Assembly (NCBI GenBank): GCA_036702975.1
Contig: DATNPX010000043.1
Location: 1-64,000 of the forward strand
Direction: 5' to 3'
DNA: 64,000 nt
Origin: DATNPX01 sp036702975
GTDB lineage: Bacteria > Cyanobacteriota > Vampirovibrionia > Obscuribacterales > Obscuribacteraceae
Of the stretch, positions 26,772-35,208 are shown one piece after another (within the stretch, counting starts at the first letter, position 1; every line of letters starts with the position of its first letter). The notes under the pieces are model-generated. The model was not told where the DNA came from. It made no database searches and was given only the letters and a program-made list of their open reading frames with translations. A program made the translations under genes and the position numbers.

Positions 26772-28265
26772 ATGCACGCTACTGGCATTGACTTTCAACA
26801 GATCACAGACCTTGCACCTGAGTGGCAATCTATTGTCCAGAAAGTGCAAGAGCTAGGCACCATTAACGGTGTCATCGCTTCTGAGCTAGGTAAGCAGACT
26901 GCTTGTATTTATGCTGTTTTGGAAGAGATTGGTGCGCATAGCATCTTTATCAAGTTGACCAAAGTTGGTAGCCGGCAAGCAGAATTTCTTAAATTGGTGC
27001 GGGACAATTACCTGCTCGTTCTTGCCAATAAGATGTTCAAGTCAAACGGAGCCCTGAGGCGCTTTTTCTCTGAGCGCTATGTCACATACGAAGAACAAAA
27101 AGGTCAAACGGTTTCAATGGCGGTCGAGATGTCGATCAAGCTCGAGGGGCTGCTTAAAAGAAATCTTCAAGACGGTGATTCGCAGGGATTTAAGCTTATG
27201 TTGCCTGCTTATGTTCAGCGCTCGGTCAATAACGCAGTCATCGATTACATAAAGGAAGAGAGCGCCTGGGAAAAGCAGGCGGTGCCAGATACTCACGAAG
27301 AAGGCGAAGAAGATGCAATCGCCAGAACTGCGGACGATATCGACCAGATTCCTGAGCATATTGCCCTTTCCGGAGAGAAGGTAGGTTATCTGAACGATTT
27401 GCGCAAGAGACTCAAAGATTGGTATTCACAGGCAGATGCTTCCGATCAATCATTTGCAGTTATAGATTGTATGTTTGGGCTCGGTTTGACCAAATATTCA
27501 ACCTTAGGGAAAGAGTTGACGATGCGTGAGTGCTGTGAAGTTCTCAAGCTCGAGGGCGAAACACAAGCCCGGAAAATCGCTCGCTGTCAGGTATTGCTCG
27601 ATAAGGGCATGGATAGAATTCGCCACTTGCTGCGTGATGAAATGCCGGGTGTTGTTGATTGCTGGCAGAAGGAGATTAATGTCAATGTGGCTTCGCGGCG
27701 CGATCTGGACCATCAGCTCGATTTAACTGAAGGGGAAGTCGAACGGCTGGTGGTGGCACGTCAATATATGAAGCTTGAACAGCTCGTTGAGCGATCTGTA
27801 GTCAAGGCTGAAAAAATTCCTGCTTTGAAAAAGAAGGGAGCCGTGGCTGCGTTTGTGCCGATCGATCTTAATGGCGCCACTGCTCGCGAAATGACCGACA
27901 TTCTCGGCATAGCTAAGGATGTAGCGCAGAAGATTGTTGCCGCCCGACCGCTTGCCGGATTTCCCGATCTGTTTGCCAAAAACCTTTTGCCCTCCTCCCA
28001 GCTTGTTACTCTCAAGCAGCGGGGAGCTGTGCTGAAAGCCTCTTCCGGACCGGGCACGTTAGCGGCTGGCAAGGCCGCGCTCGACCTTAATCGAGCCGAT
28101 GAGCAACAGCTAAAGAGTGCCGGACTTTCCTCCGAACATTCCTCCCTAATAATCAAAGTTCGCCCGTTTGAGAGTTGGGCAGAGGTTGAACAGTTCCTCG
28201 CCTGCGACGACAAGACCTGGGCGAACATTCGAAGAAATTTTTCTTTAGGAGAAAGATCCTCCTAA
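26772..28265 (+). CDS. sigma-factor-like protein fused to three helix-hairpin-helix modules
   Basis: 497 aa. The N-terminal half resembles a divergent sigma-70: residues about 130-165 (FKLMLPAYVQRSVNNAVIDYI) recall region 2, and about 245-288 (ELTMRECCEVLKLEGETQARKIARC...) recall the region 4 helix-turn-helix. The C-terminal half has three ComEA-like HhH modules at about 303-342, 363-405 and 436-477, each opening with a VNV/IDLN/LDLN-x-A motif and a hydrophobic GI..D.A..I hairpin. HhH modules bind DNA non-specifically. The gene leads the plus-strand operon of the island and lies 204 bp from the divergent protease gene. Whether it binds RNA polymerase is unknown. Confidence 0.65.
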   Translation: MHATGIDFQQITDLAPEWQSIVQKVQELGTINGVIASELGKQTACIYAVLEEIGAHSIFIKLTKVGSRQAEFLKLVRDNYLLVLANKMFKSNGALRRFFSERYVTYEEQKGQTVSMAVEMSIKLEGLLKRNLQDGDSQGFKLMLPAYVQRSVNNAVIDYIKEESAWEKQAVPDTHEEGEEDAIARTADDIDQIPEHIALSGEKVGYLNDLRKRLKDWYSQADASDQSFAVIDCMFGLGLTKYSTLGKELTMRECCEVLKLEGETQARKIARCQVLLDKGMDRIRHLLRDEMPGVVDCWQKEINVNVASRRDLDHQLDLTEGEVERLVVARQYMKLEQLVERSVVKAEKIPALKKKGAVAAFVPIDLNGATAREMTDILGIAKDVAQKIVAARPLAGFPDLFAKNLLPSSQLVTLKQRGAVLKASSGPGTLAAGKAALDLNRADEQQLKSAGLSSEHSSLIIKVRPFESWAEVEQFLACDDKTWANIRRNFSLGERSS

Positions 28266-28316
28266 TTTGGAAAACCTTCCAGTTAACGCCATGGGGAAGT
28301 GCCACGGAGTGTGTGT

Positions 28317-29525
28317 ATGGTCAGCAAGATTGAAGTAAGCCTAGAGCTGGTTCGATTGACTCAACGGAGAGCCAATCGCTTTAATTTGCCATTTCGGAAA
28401 CAAGTGGCTCGGTGCGTAGTTGAACAGGCGATCCTGGAACTAGACCCCGAGTTGAATTTTATTGTCGACAATGAAGCGAGTCTGGCAGAAGTTGATGTTC
28501 TGGCGCAGGCGCTGAAGGTTAATGACATTGTTGTCAATGGACGTCATATCGATGTCGCCCTATTGGATGGTGGCGAAGTGCTTTTGCACAATGCATTGGT
28601 CGATACACCGTATCTCGAGTGCGGTTCGTTGATCGTGCAACTCGATGGCGCTAATCGCGGTTCCGTTGTCGGCTACGTCGATGGTACGAGCTGGAACATG
28701 ATCGCTGATATGGAAAAGAGTCCTGATGTCGTAAGCATACCTTTCAGCCCGAAAGCGAATTTCGACCTGGCCGAGTGCTTGCAACGCATTGAAAAGTATC
28801 ACGCACCAAATGTAGATAGTCCATTAGCCGAACTTCCCAAAGCTGAGGACTATCTGCAATTTTCGCGCGATAGAAAAAGCATGTCGATTGAAAAGCAACG
28901 TCAGGTCGTTGCTGCCGCTGTTTCTAGCGCCGCTGTTCGCAAAAACATCGGGTTGTTGGATGCGAATCAGGGCAGTAAGGTTGATCCTGCGCAGCGTGTT
29001 CTACGTGATTCAGCTGTGTGGGAGGTGCGCATTCTCGGCGTCGTCGAAAAAGTGCATGCAAAGTTTCCGCATCTTTCTGTCGATCAAATTGTTGAAGCTG
29101 TCCGCCAGGTGGGCGCTCAGCAGGGTGGGCAGCCCGAAGCTCCTGAATTTAAGGAAAGCTTGCTGAAAGTCTTGGCAAGGCAGCAGTTGGCAGCTAAATT
29201 TTCGCCCGACGTGAAGGCGATAATGAACACTTTTGTTGACAAGCTGCTGGCTGGCAAGAACAAAGCCGAAGCCATTAGCGACTATGTGAAAAATAAGGCT
29301 GCGGTCGATGTTGCCCGCATTATCGGCGAAAAGCGCGAAGCCGCCCGCCAGTTTGCCGCTGCTTCTGCCGAGGAGATCGGTTTTGCCTTTAAACAACTAG
29401 CGCTGCAACCCGCTTATGCCACGCATAGCGCCTCGGAAAACACCGGAGTCGCTGCAATTAATGAGGCTTTACAGCTTTTCGAAGCCGCCGACCTTGTCGA
29501 GGACTTCATGGAGCTTGATTTTTAG
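28317..29525 (+). CDS. DUF1822-like protein of unknown function
   Basis: 402 aa from ATG 28317, with GGAG seven bases upstream. No signal peptide or membrane helix. The N-terminal 130 residues have the layout I associate with cyanobacterial DUF1822 proteins (an N-terminal helix, then strands ending in a LIVQLDGANRGSVVGYV segment), but the match is faint. The remainder is helical. Known DUF1822 genes are often found near sigma-like and signalling genes in cyanobacteria, which fits this context. It follows the sigma-HhH gene by 51 bp. Function is not known. Confidence 0.6.
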   Translation: MVSKIEVSLELVRLTQRRANRFNLPFRKQVARCVVEQAILELDPELNFIVDNEASLAEVDVLAQALKVNDIVVNGRHIDVALLDGGEVLLHNALVDTPYLECGSLIVQLDGANRGSVVGYVDGTSWNMIADMEKSPDVVSIPFSPKANFDLAECLQRIEKYHAPNVDSPLAELPKAEDYLQFSRDRKSMSIEKQRQVVAAAVSSAAVRKNIGLLDANQGSKVDPAQRVLRDSAVWEVRILGVVEKVHAKFPHLSVDQIVEAVRQVGAQQGGQPEAPEFKESLLKVLARQQLAAKFSPDVKAIMNTFVDKLLAGKNKAEAISDYVKNKAAVDVARIIGEKREAARQFAAASAEEIGFAFKQLALQPAYATHSASENTGVAAINEALQLFEAADLVEDFMELDF

Positions 29526-29593
29526 TTTCTGTTGCATAATTGAGATGTCTGTCCGTCTATAGTAGTTTCTGTCCCCCGCGCGAACGCGCCTCA

Positions 29594-30427
29594 ATGCCAC
29601 CAAAACCACAGACATCTGTTGACGCTAAGGTCCCGTGTGCCAGCTGCGGGCGTGAATGCCCTGACGGGTTGCGCTATTGCCTGTACTGCGGCGGCAAAAC
29701 ACTGGAGATCGAAAAGCCAGCGATGCCAGCCGACCCTCGCTGCGCCAAATGCGGGGAAGAAGACGAACTGAATGTCACTTTTTGCGTCTACTGTGGTGCC
29801 AAGTTAGTCGTTCGAGATGCGCTGGAGGAAGCGAAGGCGCTGGTGGCCAAGGCCAGCGGGCAACAAGCAGCACGCAGTGCGGAAAGCGGCACGAGTTCGA
29901 CGATTGCCAGAATGCAGAAGAAGACAGGATTCAATTGGACTCTAGAAGATAGCCCGCCTCCTCCGGTTCGGATGGCGATGCGTTTTGATGGCGAGCCGAG
30001 TGCTGCCGTTCTTGTTTCGCCAGCTAAACCTTCGAATGCTCTAATTCCAGTGGCTGTGGGTGTTGCAGGCGGTTTGCTTGTCGCCTGTGCATTGTTTGCG
30101 ACGGGAGTTTCGCCTTATGTGGCGGCTCGTTTGACGTGGCCCAAGACAGGGCTTGTGGTCTATTGTCCTGGCAGTGACACTGCAAATATGCAACTTTCGC
30201 TCGAGAATCTGAAAGACCATACGGTTACGTTCGCTCCGATTCCGGCTAAAGGCAGCTCACTGCAGCCGGGCTCGCCGCGTTGTGTGATTGTGCCAGACTT
30301 GCCGCAAGGCGATTATATGATGCGTGTGGACCAAGGTGGCACATCAACGGCTTTCGGTATGGTCACATTGGCGGATAACGGTCCGACGGTGGTTGGCTAT
30401 CCGTCGGGTATTAAGTTGCAAGATTGA
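29594..30427 (+). CDS. double zinc-ribbon single-pass membrane protein
   Basis: 277 aa from ATG 29594 (a TTG at 29540 is an alternative; neither has a clear ribosome site). Two classical zinc ribbons open the protein: CASC...CLYC and CAKC...CVYC, each C-x2-C...C-x2-C. A flexible Ser/Ala/Pro-rich stretch follows, then a membrane helix (about 158-180) and an outer beta-rich domain of about 90 residues (TGLVVYCPGSD ... GDYMMRVDQGG) that recalls the outer domains of the neighbouring DUF4384 proteins in size and position. It ends 15 bp before the kinase gene, so the two are co-expressed. Confidence 0.75.
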   Translation: MPPKPQTSVDAKVPCASCGRECPDGLRYCLYCGGKTLEIEKPAMPADPRCAKCGEEDELNVTFCVYCGAKLVVRDALEEAKALVAKASGQQAARSAESGTSSTIARMQKKTGFNWTLEDSPPPPVRMAMRFDGEPSAAVLVSPAKPSNALIPVAVGVAGGLLVACALFATGVSPYVAARLTWPKTGLVVYCPGSDTANMQLSLENLKDHTVTFAPIPAKGSSLQPGSPRCVIVPDLPQGDYMMRVDQGGTSTAFGMVTLADNGPTVVGYPSGIKLQD

Positions 30428-30442
30428 GGTTTGAGTTCTGGC

Positions 30443-31693
30443 ATGAAAGAGTACAGCCCATCACCTGCAGAAGGACATGTCGACGACTGGACGCCGCGTC
30501 TAAGCGTTATGCTGCAAGAAACGATCTGCACCAAATGTGGTGCACGGTTTGGCATCGATGCGCGCTTTTGTGGATTCGATGGCTCTGATCTGTTGCCGTG
30601 CGACATACAGACCAATACGCCTGTTCCGGCGGCGACGAATCCCAAGCGCTGCCCAAAATGCTCTCGCATGTATCCGAGCTACGCGAAGTTTTGTGGTGTT
30701 GATGGTGGTGATCTGGTCGATGTGTTCAACAAGCGACGTGACTATCAAACGCACACGCAAGTGAATCTCAAGAAAAACGGTGGAGCTGCGATTTCAGCTG
30801 CACCGGTTAGCGAAGCAGCGGAGGAGACGGAGACCAATCTCTCTGATCCAGCCTTCATCGGTAAAACTGTTGAGGGTAAGTACAAAATCGAATCCGTTCT
30901 TGCAGAAGGCGGCATGGCCATTCTCTATCTTGCGCACCACATTGCGATGGAGCGAACGGTTGTAGTGAAAGTGGTTCACGGAGCATTTTTGTCCAGTCCC
31001 GATGCTATTGCTCGATTCGAGCGCGAGAGCAAAGTGGCGGCGAAGATGAACCACCCAAATATCGTGCAAGTATACGATTTCGGTTTTATTCGCAAGCAGC
31101 CGTATCTGGTGATGGAATTTATCAAAGGCACCACTCTCGGTGCTAAGTTGCGTTCGCAAGGACCGCCGTCAGCGAAAATTGCCGAGAAAATTTTGCTGCA
31201 GGTCTGCTCTGGTCTGGAAGAAGCGCATGAGCGCGGCATTATTCACCGCGATTTGAAGCCGGAAAATATTATTTTGCAAGAGAAGATAGAGCGTCCTGAT
31301 TGGGTAAAGATTCTTGATTTCGGCATTGCCCATCTGCTCGACAGCTCGCATTCTCGCCGTTTGACCATGAGTGGCCGCATATGTGGTACTCCTGAATATA
31401 TGTCTCCTGAACAGTTTTCCGACAAACCGCTCGACATACGTGTTGATATTTATGCTCTCGGGATCATGATGTTTGAGATGCTGACCGGTGATATTCCGTT
31501 TTGGTCGTCTGACGTCGGTGTTTTAATGGCGAAGCACTTGATGGAACCAGCTCCTTCGGTGAGCAATTTCAGACAGGATATTCCGTCTGGTTCGAAGTTC
31601 GACCGAATAATAACGAAGTGTTTGCAGAAAGACCCTGACGATAGATTCCAGACAGTGACTGAACTTCGCCACGCGCTTGAAGTGCCGGAGTAA
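30443..31693 (+). CDS. Ser/Thr protein kinase with two N-terminal zinc ribbons
   Basis: 416 aa from ATG 30443. Two ribbons of the C-x2-C...C-x2-D type (CTKC...FCGFDG and CPKC...FCGVDG) open the protein. The kinase domain (about 145-410) is complete: Gly-rich AEGGMA, Lys176, HRDLKPEN with Asp270, DFG at 292-294 and a SPE in place of APE. There is no membrane helix, so it is cytosolic. It is the last gene of the plus-strand operon of the island and is the only obvious enzyme there apart from the trypsin-like protease across the promoter. The other island proteins are possible substrates. Confidence 0.9.
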   Translation: MKEYSPSPAEGHVDDWTPRLSVMLQETICTKCGARFGIDARFCGFDGSDLLPCDIQTNTPVPAATNPKRCPKCSRMYPSYAKFCGVDGGDLVDVFNKRRDYQTHTQVNLKKNGGAAISAAPVSEAAEETETNLSDPAFIGKTVEGKYKIESVLAEGGMAILYLAHHIAMERTVVVKVVHGAFLSSPDAIARFERESKVAAKMNHPNIVQVYDFGFIRKQPYLVMEFIKGTTLGAKLRSQGPPSAKIAEKILLQVCSGLEEAHERGIIHRDLKPENIILQEKIERPDWVKILDFGIAHLLDSSHSRRLTMSGRICGTPEYMSPEQFSDKPLDIRVDIYALGIMMFEMLTGDIPFWSSDVGVLMAKHLMEPAPSVSNFRQDIPSGSKFDRIITKCLQKDPDDRFQTVTELRHALEVPE

Positions 31694-31763
31694 CTTACGA
31701 ATCACAGATTCGAGTTCGCCCTATGCCAATTAGATTAGACGCTTCCTGTCGAGCCAAAGTATC

Positions 31764-31928
31764 TCAAAGGTTTTTTCTGGCAAGCTTTTTATACACTTCG
31801 TCGTCATTGCGCTTGCCCACAACCAGTATGGAAACTGACCTGTCATCGAAACGGTAGACTATTCTGTACTCACCCTGATCCATTCGATGCAGGTCCTCGT
31901 AACTTTTTAAAATGAGACGCAAGGCCAA
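31764..31928 (-). pseudogene. remnant of a RelE/ParE-type toxin
   Basis: The minus strand encodes 54 residues ending DDEVYKKLARKNL, with the core QGEYRIVYRFDDR and ILVVGKR that mark the C-terminal half of RelE/ParE toxins. A full toxin has about 85-95 residues; here a TAG lies just before the first possible TTG start and the N-terminal third is missing. No antitoxin is seen. It is best read as a decayed toxin gene. Confidence 0.6.
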
Positions 31929-32004
31929 ATTCTATGTATTGGCTGTGTCGGCAGTATTGCCTGGTTGAGTCTTACTTTTCGTGCGCCGTATATGATAATT
32001 TGAT

Positions 32005-32033
32005 TATTGACTAATTTTCGTAGTTGGTCAATA
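32005..32033 (+). promoter_or_regulatory. TetR operator copy 1 overlapping the DHA2 transporter promoter
   Basis: 29 bp with TTGACT-N12-TGGTCAA, an inverted repeat. TTGACT at 32007-32012 is a good -35, followed by a 17-bp spacer and AATAAT at 32030-32035 as -10. It lies about 80 bp before the transporter start. The same element occurs at 33726 and 36946. Confidence 0.75.
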
Positions 32034-32116
32034 ATATATAGGCGGCAACAAACTGAATTACCTGAAGTGCAGCGCTCGGCTAGACGAACGCTGTACCTTC
32101 CAATGCGGTGACTGAG

Positions 32117-33706
32117 ATGGCGACATTTTTTCAAGAAGAGCTTCAGAGGCAAGTCGAGGAGAGAGGTGAAATTGTCCGCTGGATGATGCTTATCGGCGTA
32201 TCAGTGGCGGCTCTCATGGAAGTGATCGATACGAGCATCACTAACGTGGCCCTGCCGCATATTCAAGGTAATCTTGGCGCTACCACTAGCGAGGCCGCCT
32301 GGGTTGTCACTGCGTATTCCATCGCCAACGTCATCACAATGCCTCTGGCTGTGATGCTTGGAGAGATGTTCGGGAAAAAGAGTTACTTCGTTTTTTCAGT
32401 TATCGGATTCACTATCGCTTCGATAGCCTGCGGCATGTCCTCGACGCTCCTGGTTCTAGTGATTGCACGTGTTGTTCAGGGATTGTTTGGCGGCGGTCTT
32501 TTGGCTAAAGCGCAAGCTTTCTTGTTTGAGGGTTTCCCTCCCGAAAAGCAAGGGGCGGTGCAAGGGATTTTTGGTATTTGCGTATTGGTTGGACCGGTAC
32601 TCGGTCCGACACTGGGCGGATATTTGACCGACAATTTCGACTGGCGCTGGATCTTTTTCATCAATGTGCCAATCGGTATCGTCTCCACACTTCTTTGCCA
32701 GGCGTTCCTCCCAAAAGACCCGGCGAAAGCCGTCGATGCCGGACCTTCACACGTCGATTGGCTAGGCATCGCTTCGCTGAGTGTCTGGCTCGGCACATTT
32801 CAATACGTGTTGGAAAAAGGACAAGACGACGACTGGTTTTCCTCAAATACAATCGTGTGCTGCTCGATTCTGGCAGCAATCGGTTTCGTCGTTTTCATAA
32901 CGCACTCTCTACGCACGAAGATGCCAGCTGTGGACTTGAGAATCATGCGCTATCGCTCCGTCGCAGTCGGACTCTTTTTTCAGACAATCGTGGGCTTCGT
33001 GTTGTTCGGTTTGAACTACGTGATTCCAAACTTCGCTCAGCTCTTGCTTGGTTACACAGCCTTTCAGGCAGGTCTTCTACAAGTGCCTAGCTCGCTGGTT
33101 ACCGGCTTCATGTTTCCCGTCGTAGGCGCCTTCTCGGGCAAAATCGACGCGCGAATTCCCGTCGTATCCGGTCTTTTTCTGCTCGCCTTTTCTTGTTATC
33201 TTTTGGAGCCGATTACTTTGCAGTGGGGCTGGAACGACTTCCTCAGCTCCAGTCTGGCACGTGGCTTGGGTCTAGTCTTGGTGTTCTTGCCGCTGACGAT
33301 GGCCGCAGTCGGTGACTGCCCGACCGAAGACATACAGACTGCGTCGTCGCTCTTGAGTCTGATGCGCACTCTCGGTGGTAGCATCGGCATCGCCGTTTTG
33401 GCAACACTTCTAACACGCCGCAACGATTTCCACCGAGCCGTTCTCGTGGAAAAAATCACCCCTTATTCTCTTGAAGCTATGAACCGCCTCAATCAAATCA
33501 CACATTCATTCCAGCAGAGCGGTTGGGCGTTAGCTGATGCTAAGACTCGGGCCTTACATCTACTCGATAGTCAGCTGGCTACGCAGTCATTAGCACTATC
33601 CTATGCTGATTTGGCCGCGATTCTGGTCGCATTCCTAATCTGCAGTCTGCCATTCTGCGTTTTACTGACCTCTGGAAGGGCAGGCGCGCACATCGAGGTC
33701 CACTAA
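32117..33706 (+). CDS. DHA2-family MFS drug efflux transporter (EmrB-like)
   Basis: 529 aa from ATG 32117 (a GTG at 32108 is an alternative). About 14 hydrophobic helices, the hallmark of the DHA2 family. Motifs seen include LMEVIDTSITNVALPHI in helix 1 and GPVLGPTLGGYLTD (motif C) in helix 5. It should be a proton-driven exporter of drugs or other amphipathic compounds through the inner membrane. The next genes encode its membrane-fusion and outer-membrane partners, and a TetR operator overlaps its promoter. Confidence 0.92.
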   Translation: MATFFQEELQRQVEERGEIVRWMMLIGVSVAALMEVIDTSITNVALPHIQGNLGATTSEAAWVVTAYSIANVITMPLAVMLGEMFGKKSYFVFSVIGFTIASIACGMSSTLLVLVIARVVQGLFGGGLLAKAQAFLFEGFPPEKQGAVQGIFGICVLVGPVLGPTLGGYLTDNFDWRWIFFINVPIGIVSTLLCQAFLPKDPAKAVDAGPSHVDWLGIASLSVWLGTFQYVLEKGQDDDWFSSNTIVCCSILAAIGFVVFITHSLRTKMPAVDLRIMRYRSVAVGLFFQTIVGFVLFGLNYVIPNFAQLLLGYTAFQAGLLQVPSSLVTGFMFPVVGAFSGKIDARIPVVSGLFLLAFSCYLLEPITLQWGWNDFLSSSLARGLGLVLVFLPLTMAAVGDCPTEDIQTASSLLSLMRTLGGSIGIAVLATLLTRRNDFHRAVLVEKITPYSLEAMNRLNQITHSFQQSGWALADAKTRALHLLDSQLATQSLALSYADLAAILVAFLICSLPFCVLLTSGRAGAHIEVH

Positions 33707-33725
33707 TAGTATTTTGTTATTGAAT

Positions 33726-33754
33726 TCTTGACTTAATTTCGTTTTTGGTCAATA
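33726..33754 (+). promoter_or_regulatory. TetR operator copy 2 overlapping the HlyD/TolC promoter
   Basis: Second copy of TTGACT-N12-TGGTCAA. TTGACT at 33728-33733, 17-bp spacer, AATAAT at 33751-33756. This leaves an 80-base leader before the membrane-fusion gene at 33842 and argues against the upstream ATG at 33755, which lies inside the promoter. Confidence 0.75.
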
Positions 33755-33841
33755 ATGAAAATAGTCAATTGGATTTGTGCGATTTTGGTTCAAAAAGCTC
33801 TAGAAACTCACAAGCAAAGGTTTCAACTAAAGGTGGTGCCC

Positions 33842-35176
33842 ATGTCAGTAATGACCAGAGAGATAAGCTCAGCGCCGACTACTGAGCCCCCGGCAATCAG
33901 TTCGTCAGCTGCAGCGGAGCAGCCACTAGAGGCTGCTAGGCAAAAAAAAACGGCTGGCAAGAAACCTTTTGGCTGGCGGTCTCTACTGACAGCCTCAGCT
34001 CTGAGCCTGGCAGTGGCCGGAGCTTACCTGTGGTGGCAGCAGGCTTCCTCCGTAGAAGGAACAGACGACGCTTACATAACAGGACACGTGCACCAGATCA
34101 GCTCAAGAATCTCTGGCTTCGTCACCAAGGTAGCGGTCGACGACAATCAGCACGTTCAGGCGGGGCAGCTGCTGCTGCAGATTGATCCTCATGACCTGCA
34201 ACTCAGCGTAGCAAGCGCCAAGGCGGCGGCAGCCAAGGCCAATTGGCAGGCTGCCCAAGCTGTATCCAACACAATAACCGACGCAAGAAAAGCTGAATCG
34301 CAAGCTTTCCAGGCAAACTCCGCCGTAGCTAGCGCCGAAGCTCAGATCAACAAAGCGAAGGAAGCTCTCAACGATGCCAGACTAGGGGTGAGAATCGTCC
34401 GCACTCAAATAGACCAGCGGCAAGCGGAATTGACACGCGCCAACGCCGACTACCAACGGTATAGCGCCTTGGTCAGAGAGCGGGCAGTCACCACACAGAG
34501 CTATGACAAGGCGAAACAAGATAGAGATGTTGCTCAAGCCAGCTTGGAGGCAGCAAATGCCACTTACACGCAAATGCTGGTGAAAGTAAAAGAAGCAGAG
34601 CAGGCCCTCAAAGACGCCCAAACGACATCAGTAAGCGCTAAAGGAGTAGAGCAGACAGCAGCGGCGGCTAGAGCCGAACAAGATACCGGACGGACTGTCG
34701 TTGCGGTCCAAAAAGCGGCAGCGGCGCAAGCCGATGCAGAGTACGAAAACGCGCTGACGCAGCTTTCCTATACTCGCGTTGCGGCGCCGATTGCGGGCAC
34801 GATCGGACACAAGACACTGGAAGCTGGTCAGCAGATAGACCGCGGACAGGCGCTCATGAGCATAGTCTCTGACGAGAAATGGGTTGTAGCTAACTTCAAA
34901 GAGACGCAATTGGGAAGAATGCGAGCGGGGCAGAAAGTCGACATCAAAGTCGATGCTCTCGGCGACAAGCACTTCCAGGGCACAGTGCAATCATTATCAC
35001 CGGCCTCCGGTGCTCAGTTCAGCATGTTGCCACCAGATAACGCCAGCGGAAATTTTACCAAAGTAGTGCAGCGCATACCGGTCAAAATCGTATTCGACGC
35101 TGAGAGCATAAAGGGCTTTGAAAAGCTGCTCATCCCGGGCATGTCGGTGATCGCCGATGTGCACGTGACCCACTGA
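33842..35176 (+). CDS. HlyD/EmrA-family membrane fusion protein
   Basis: 444 aa from ATG 33842, preceded by AAGGTGG; the upstream ATG at 33755 lies in the promoter and is rejected. One membrane helix (about 48-66) is followed by a barrel-sandwich segment (VEGTDDAYITGHVHQISSRISGFVTKV), a long Ala/Gln-rich coiled coil (about 120-290) and the returning half (YTRVAAPIAGTIGHK). It links the inner-membrane carrier to the outer-membrane channel. It lies 33 bp before the TolC-type gene and shares an operon with it. Confidence 0.9.
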   Translation: MSVMTREISSAPTTEPPAISSSAAAEQPLEAARQKKTAGKKPFGWRSLLTASALSLAVAGAYLWWQQASSVEGTDDAYITGHVHQISSRISGFVTKVAVDDNQHVQAGQLLLQIDPHDLQLSVASAKAAAAKANWQAAQAVSNTITDARKAESQAFQANSAVASAEAQINKAKEALNDARLGVRIVRTQIDQRQAELTRANADYQRYSALVRERAVTTQSYDKAKQDRDVAQASLEAANATYTQMLVKVKEAEQALKDAQTTSVSAKGVEQTAAAARAEQDTGRTVVAVQKAAAAQADAEYENALTQLSYTRVAAPIAGTIGHKTLEAGQQIDRGQALMSIVSDEKWVVANFKETQLGRMRAGQKVDIKVDALGDKHFQGTVQSLSPASGAQFSMLPPDNASGNFTKVVQRIPVKIVFDAESIKGFEKLLIPGMSVIADVHVTH

Positions 35177-35208
35177 AGCATTACTTCACAAGCACGCAAT
35201 AGGAAACC

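Noticed and set aside
21464..31693. Reading the island as a known CRISPR, CBASS or toxin-antitoxin system
   Set aside because: No Cas protein, cyclase, nuclease or toxin domain is visible among the seven genes.
31907..32152. 81-residue minus-strand frame before the DHA2 transporter
   Set aside because: It crosses the operator/promoter and the toxin remnant and looks like no protein family.
33755..33841. N-terminal extension of the HlyD-family protein
   Set aside because: The ATG lies in the promoter -10 region of operator copy 2; the ATG at 33842 has a ribosome site.
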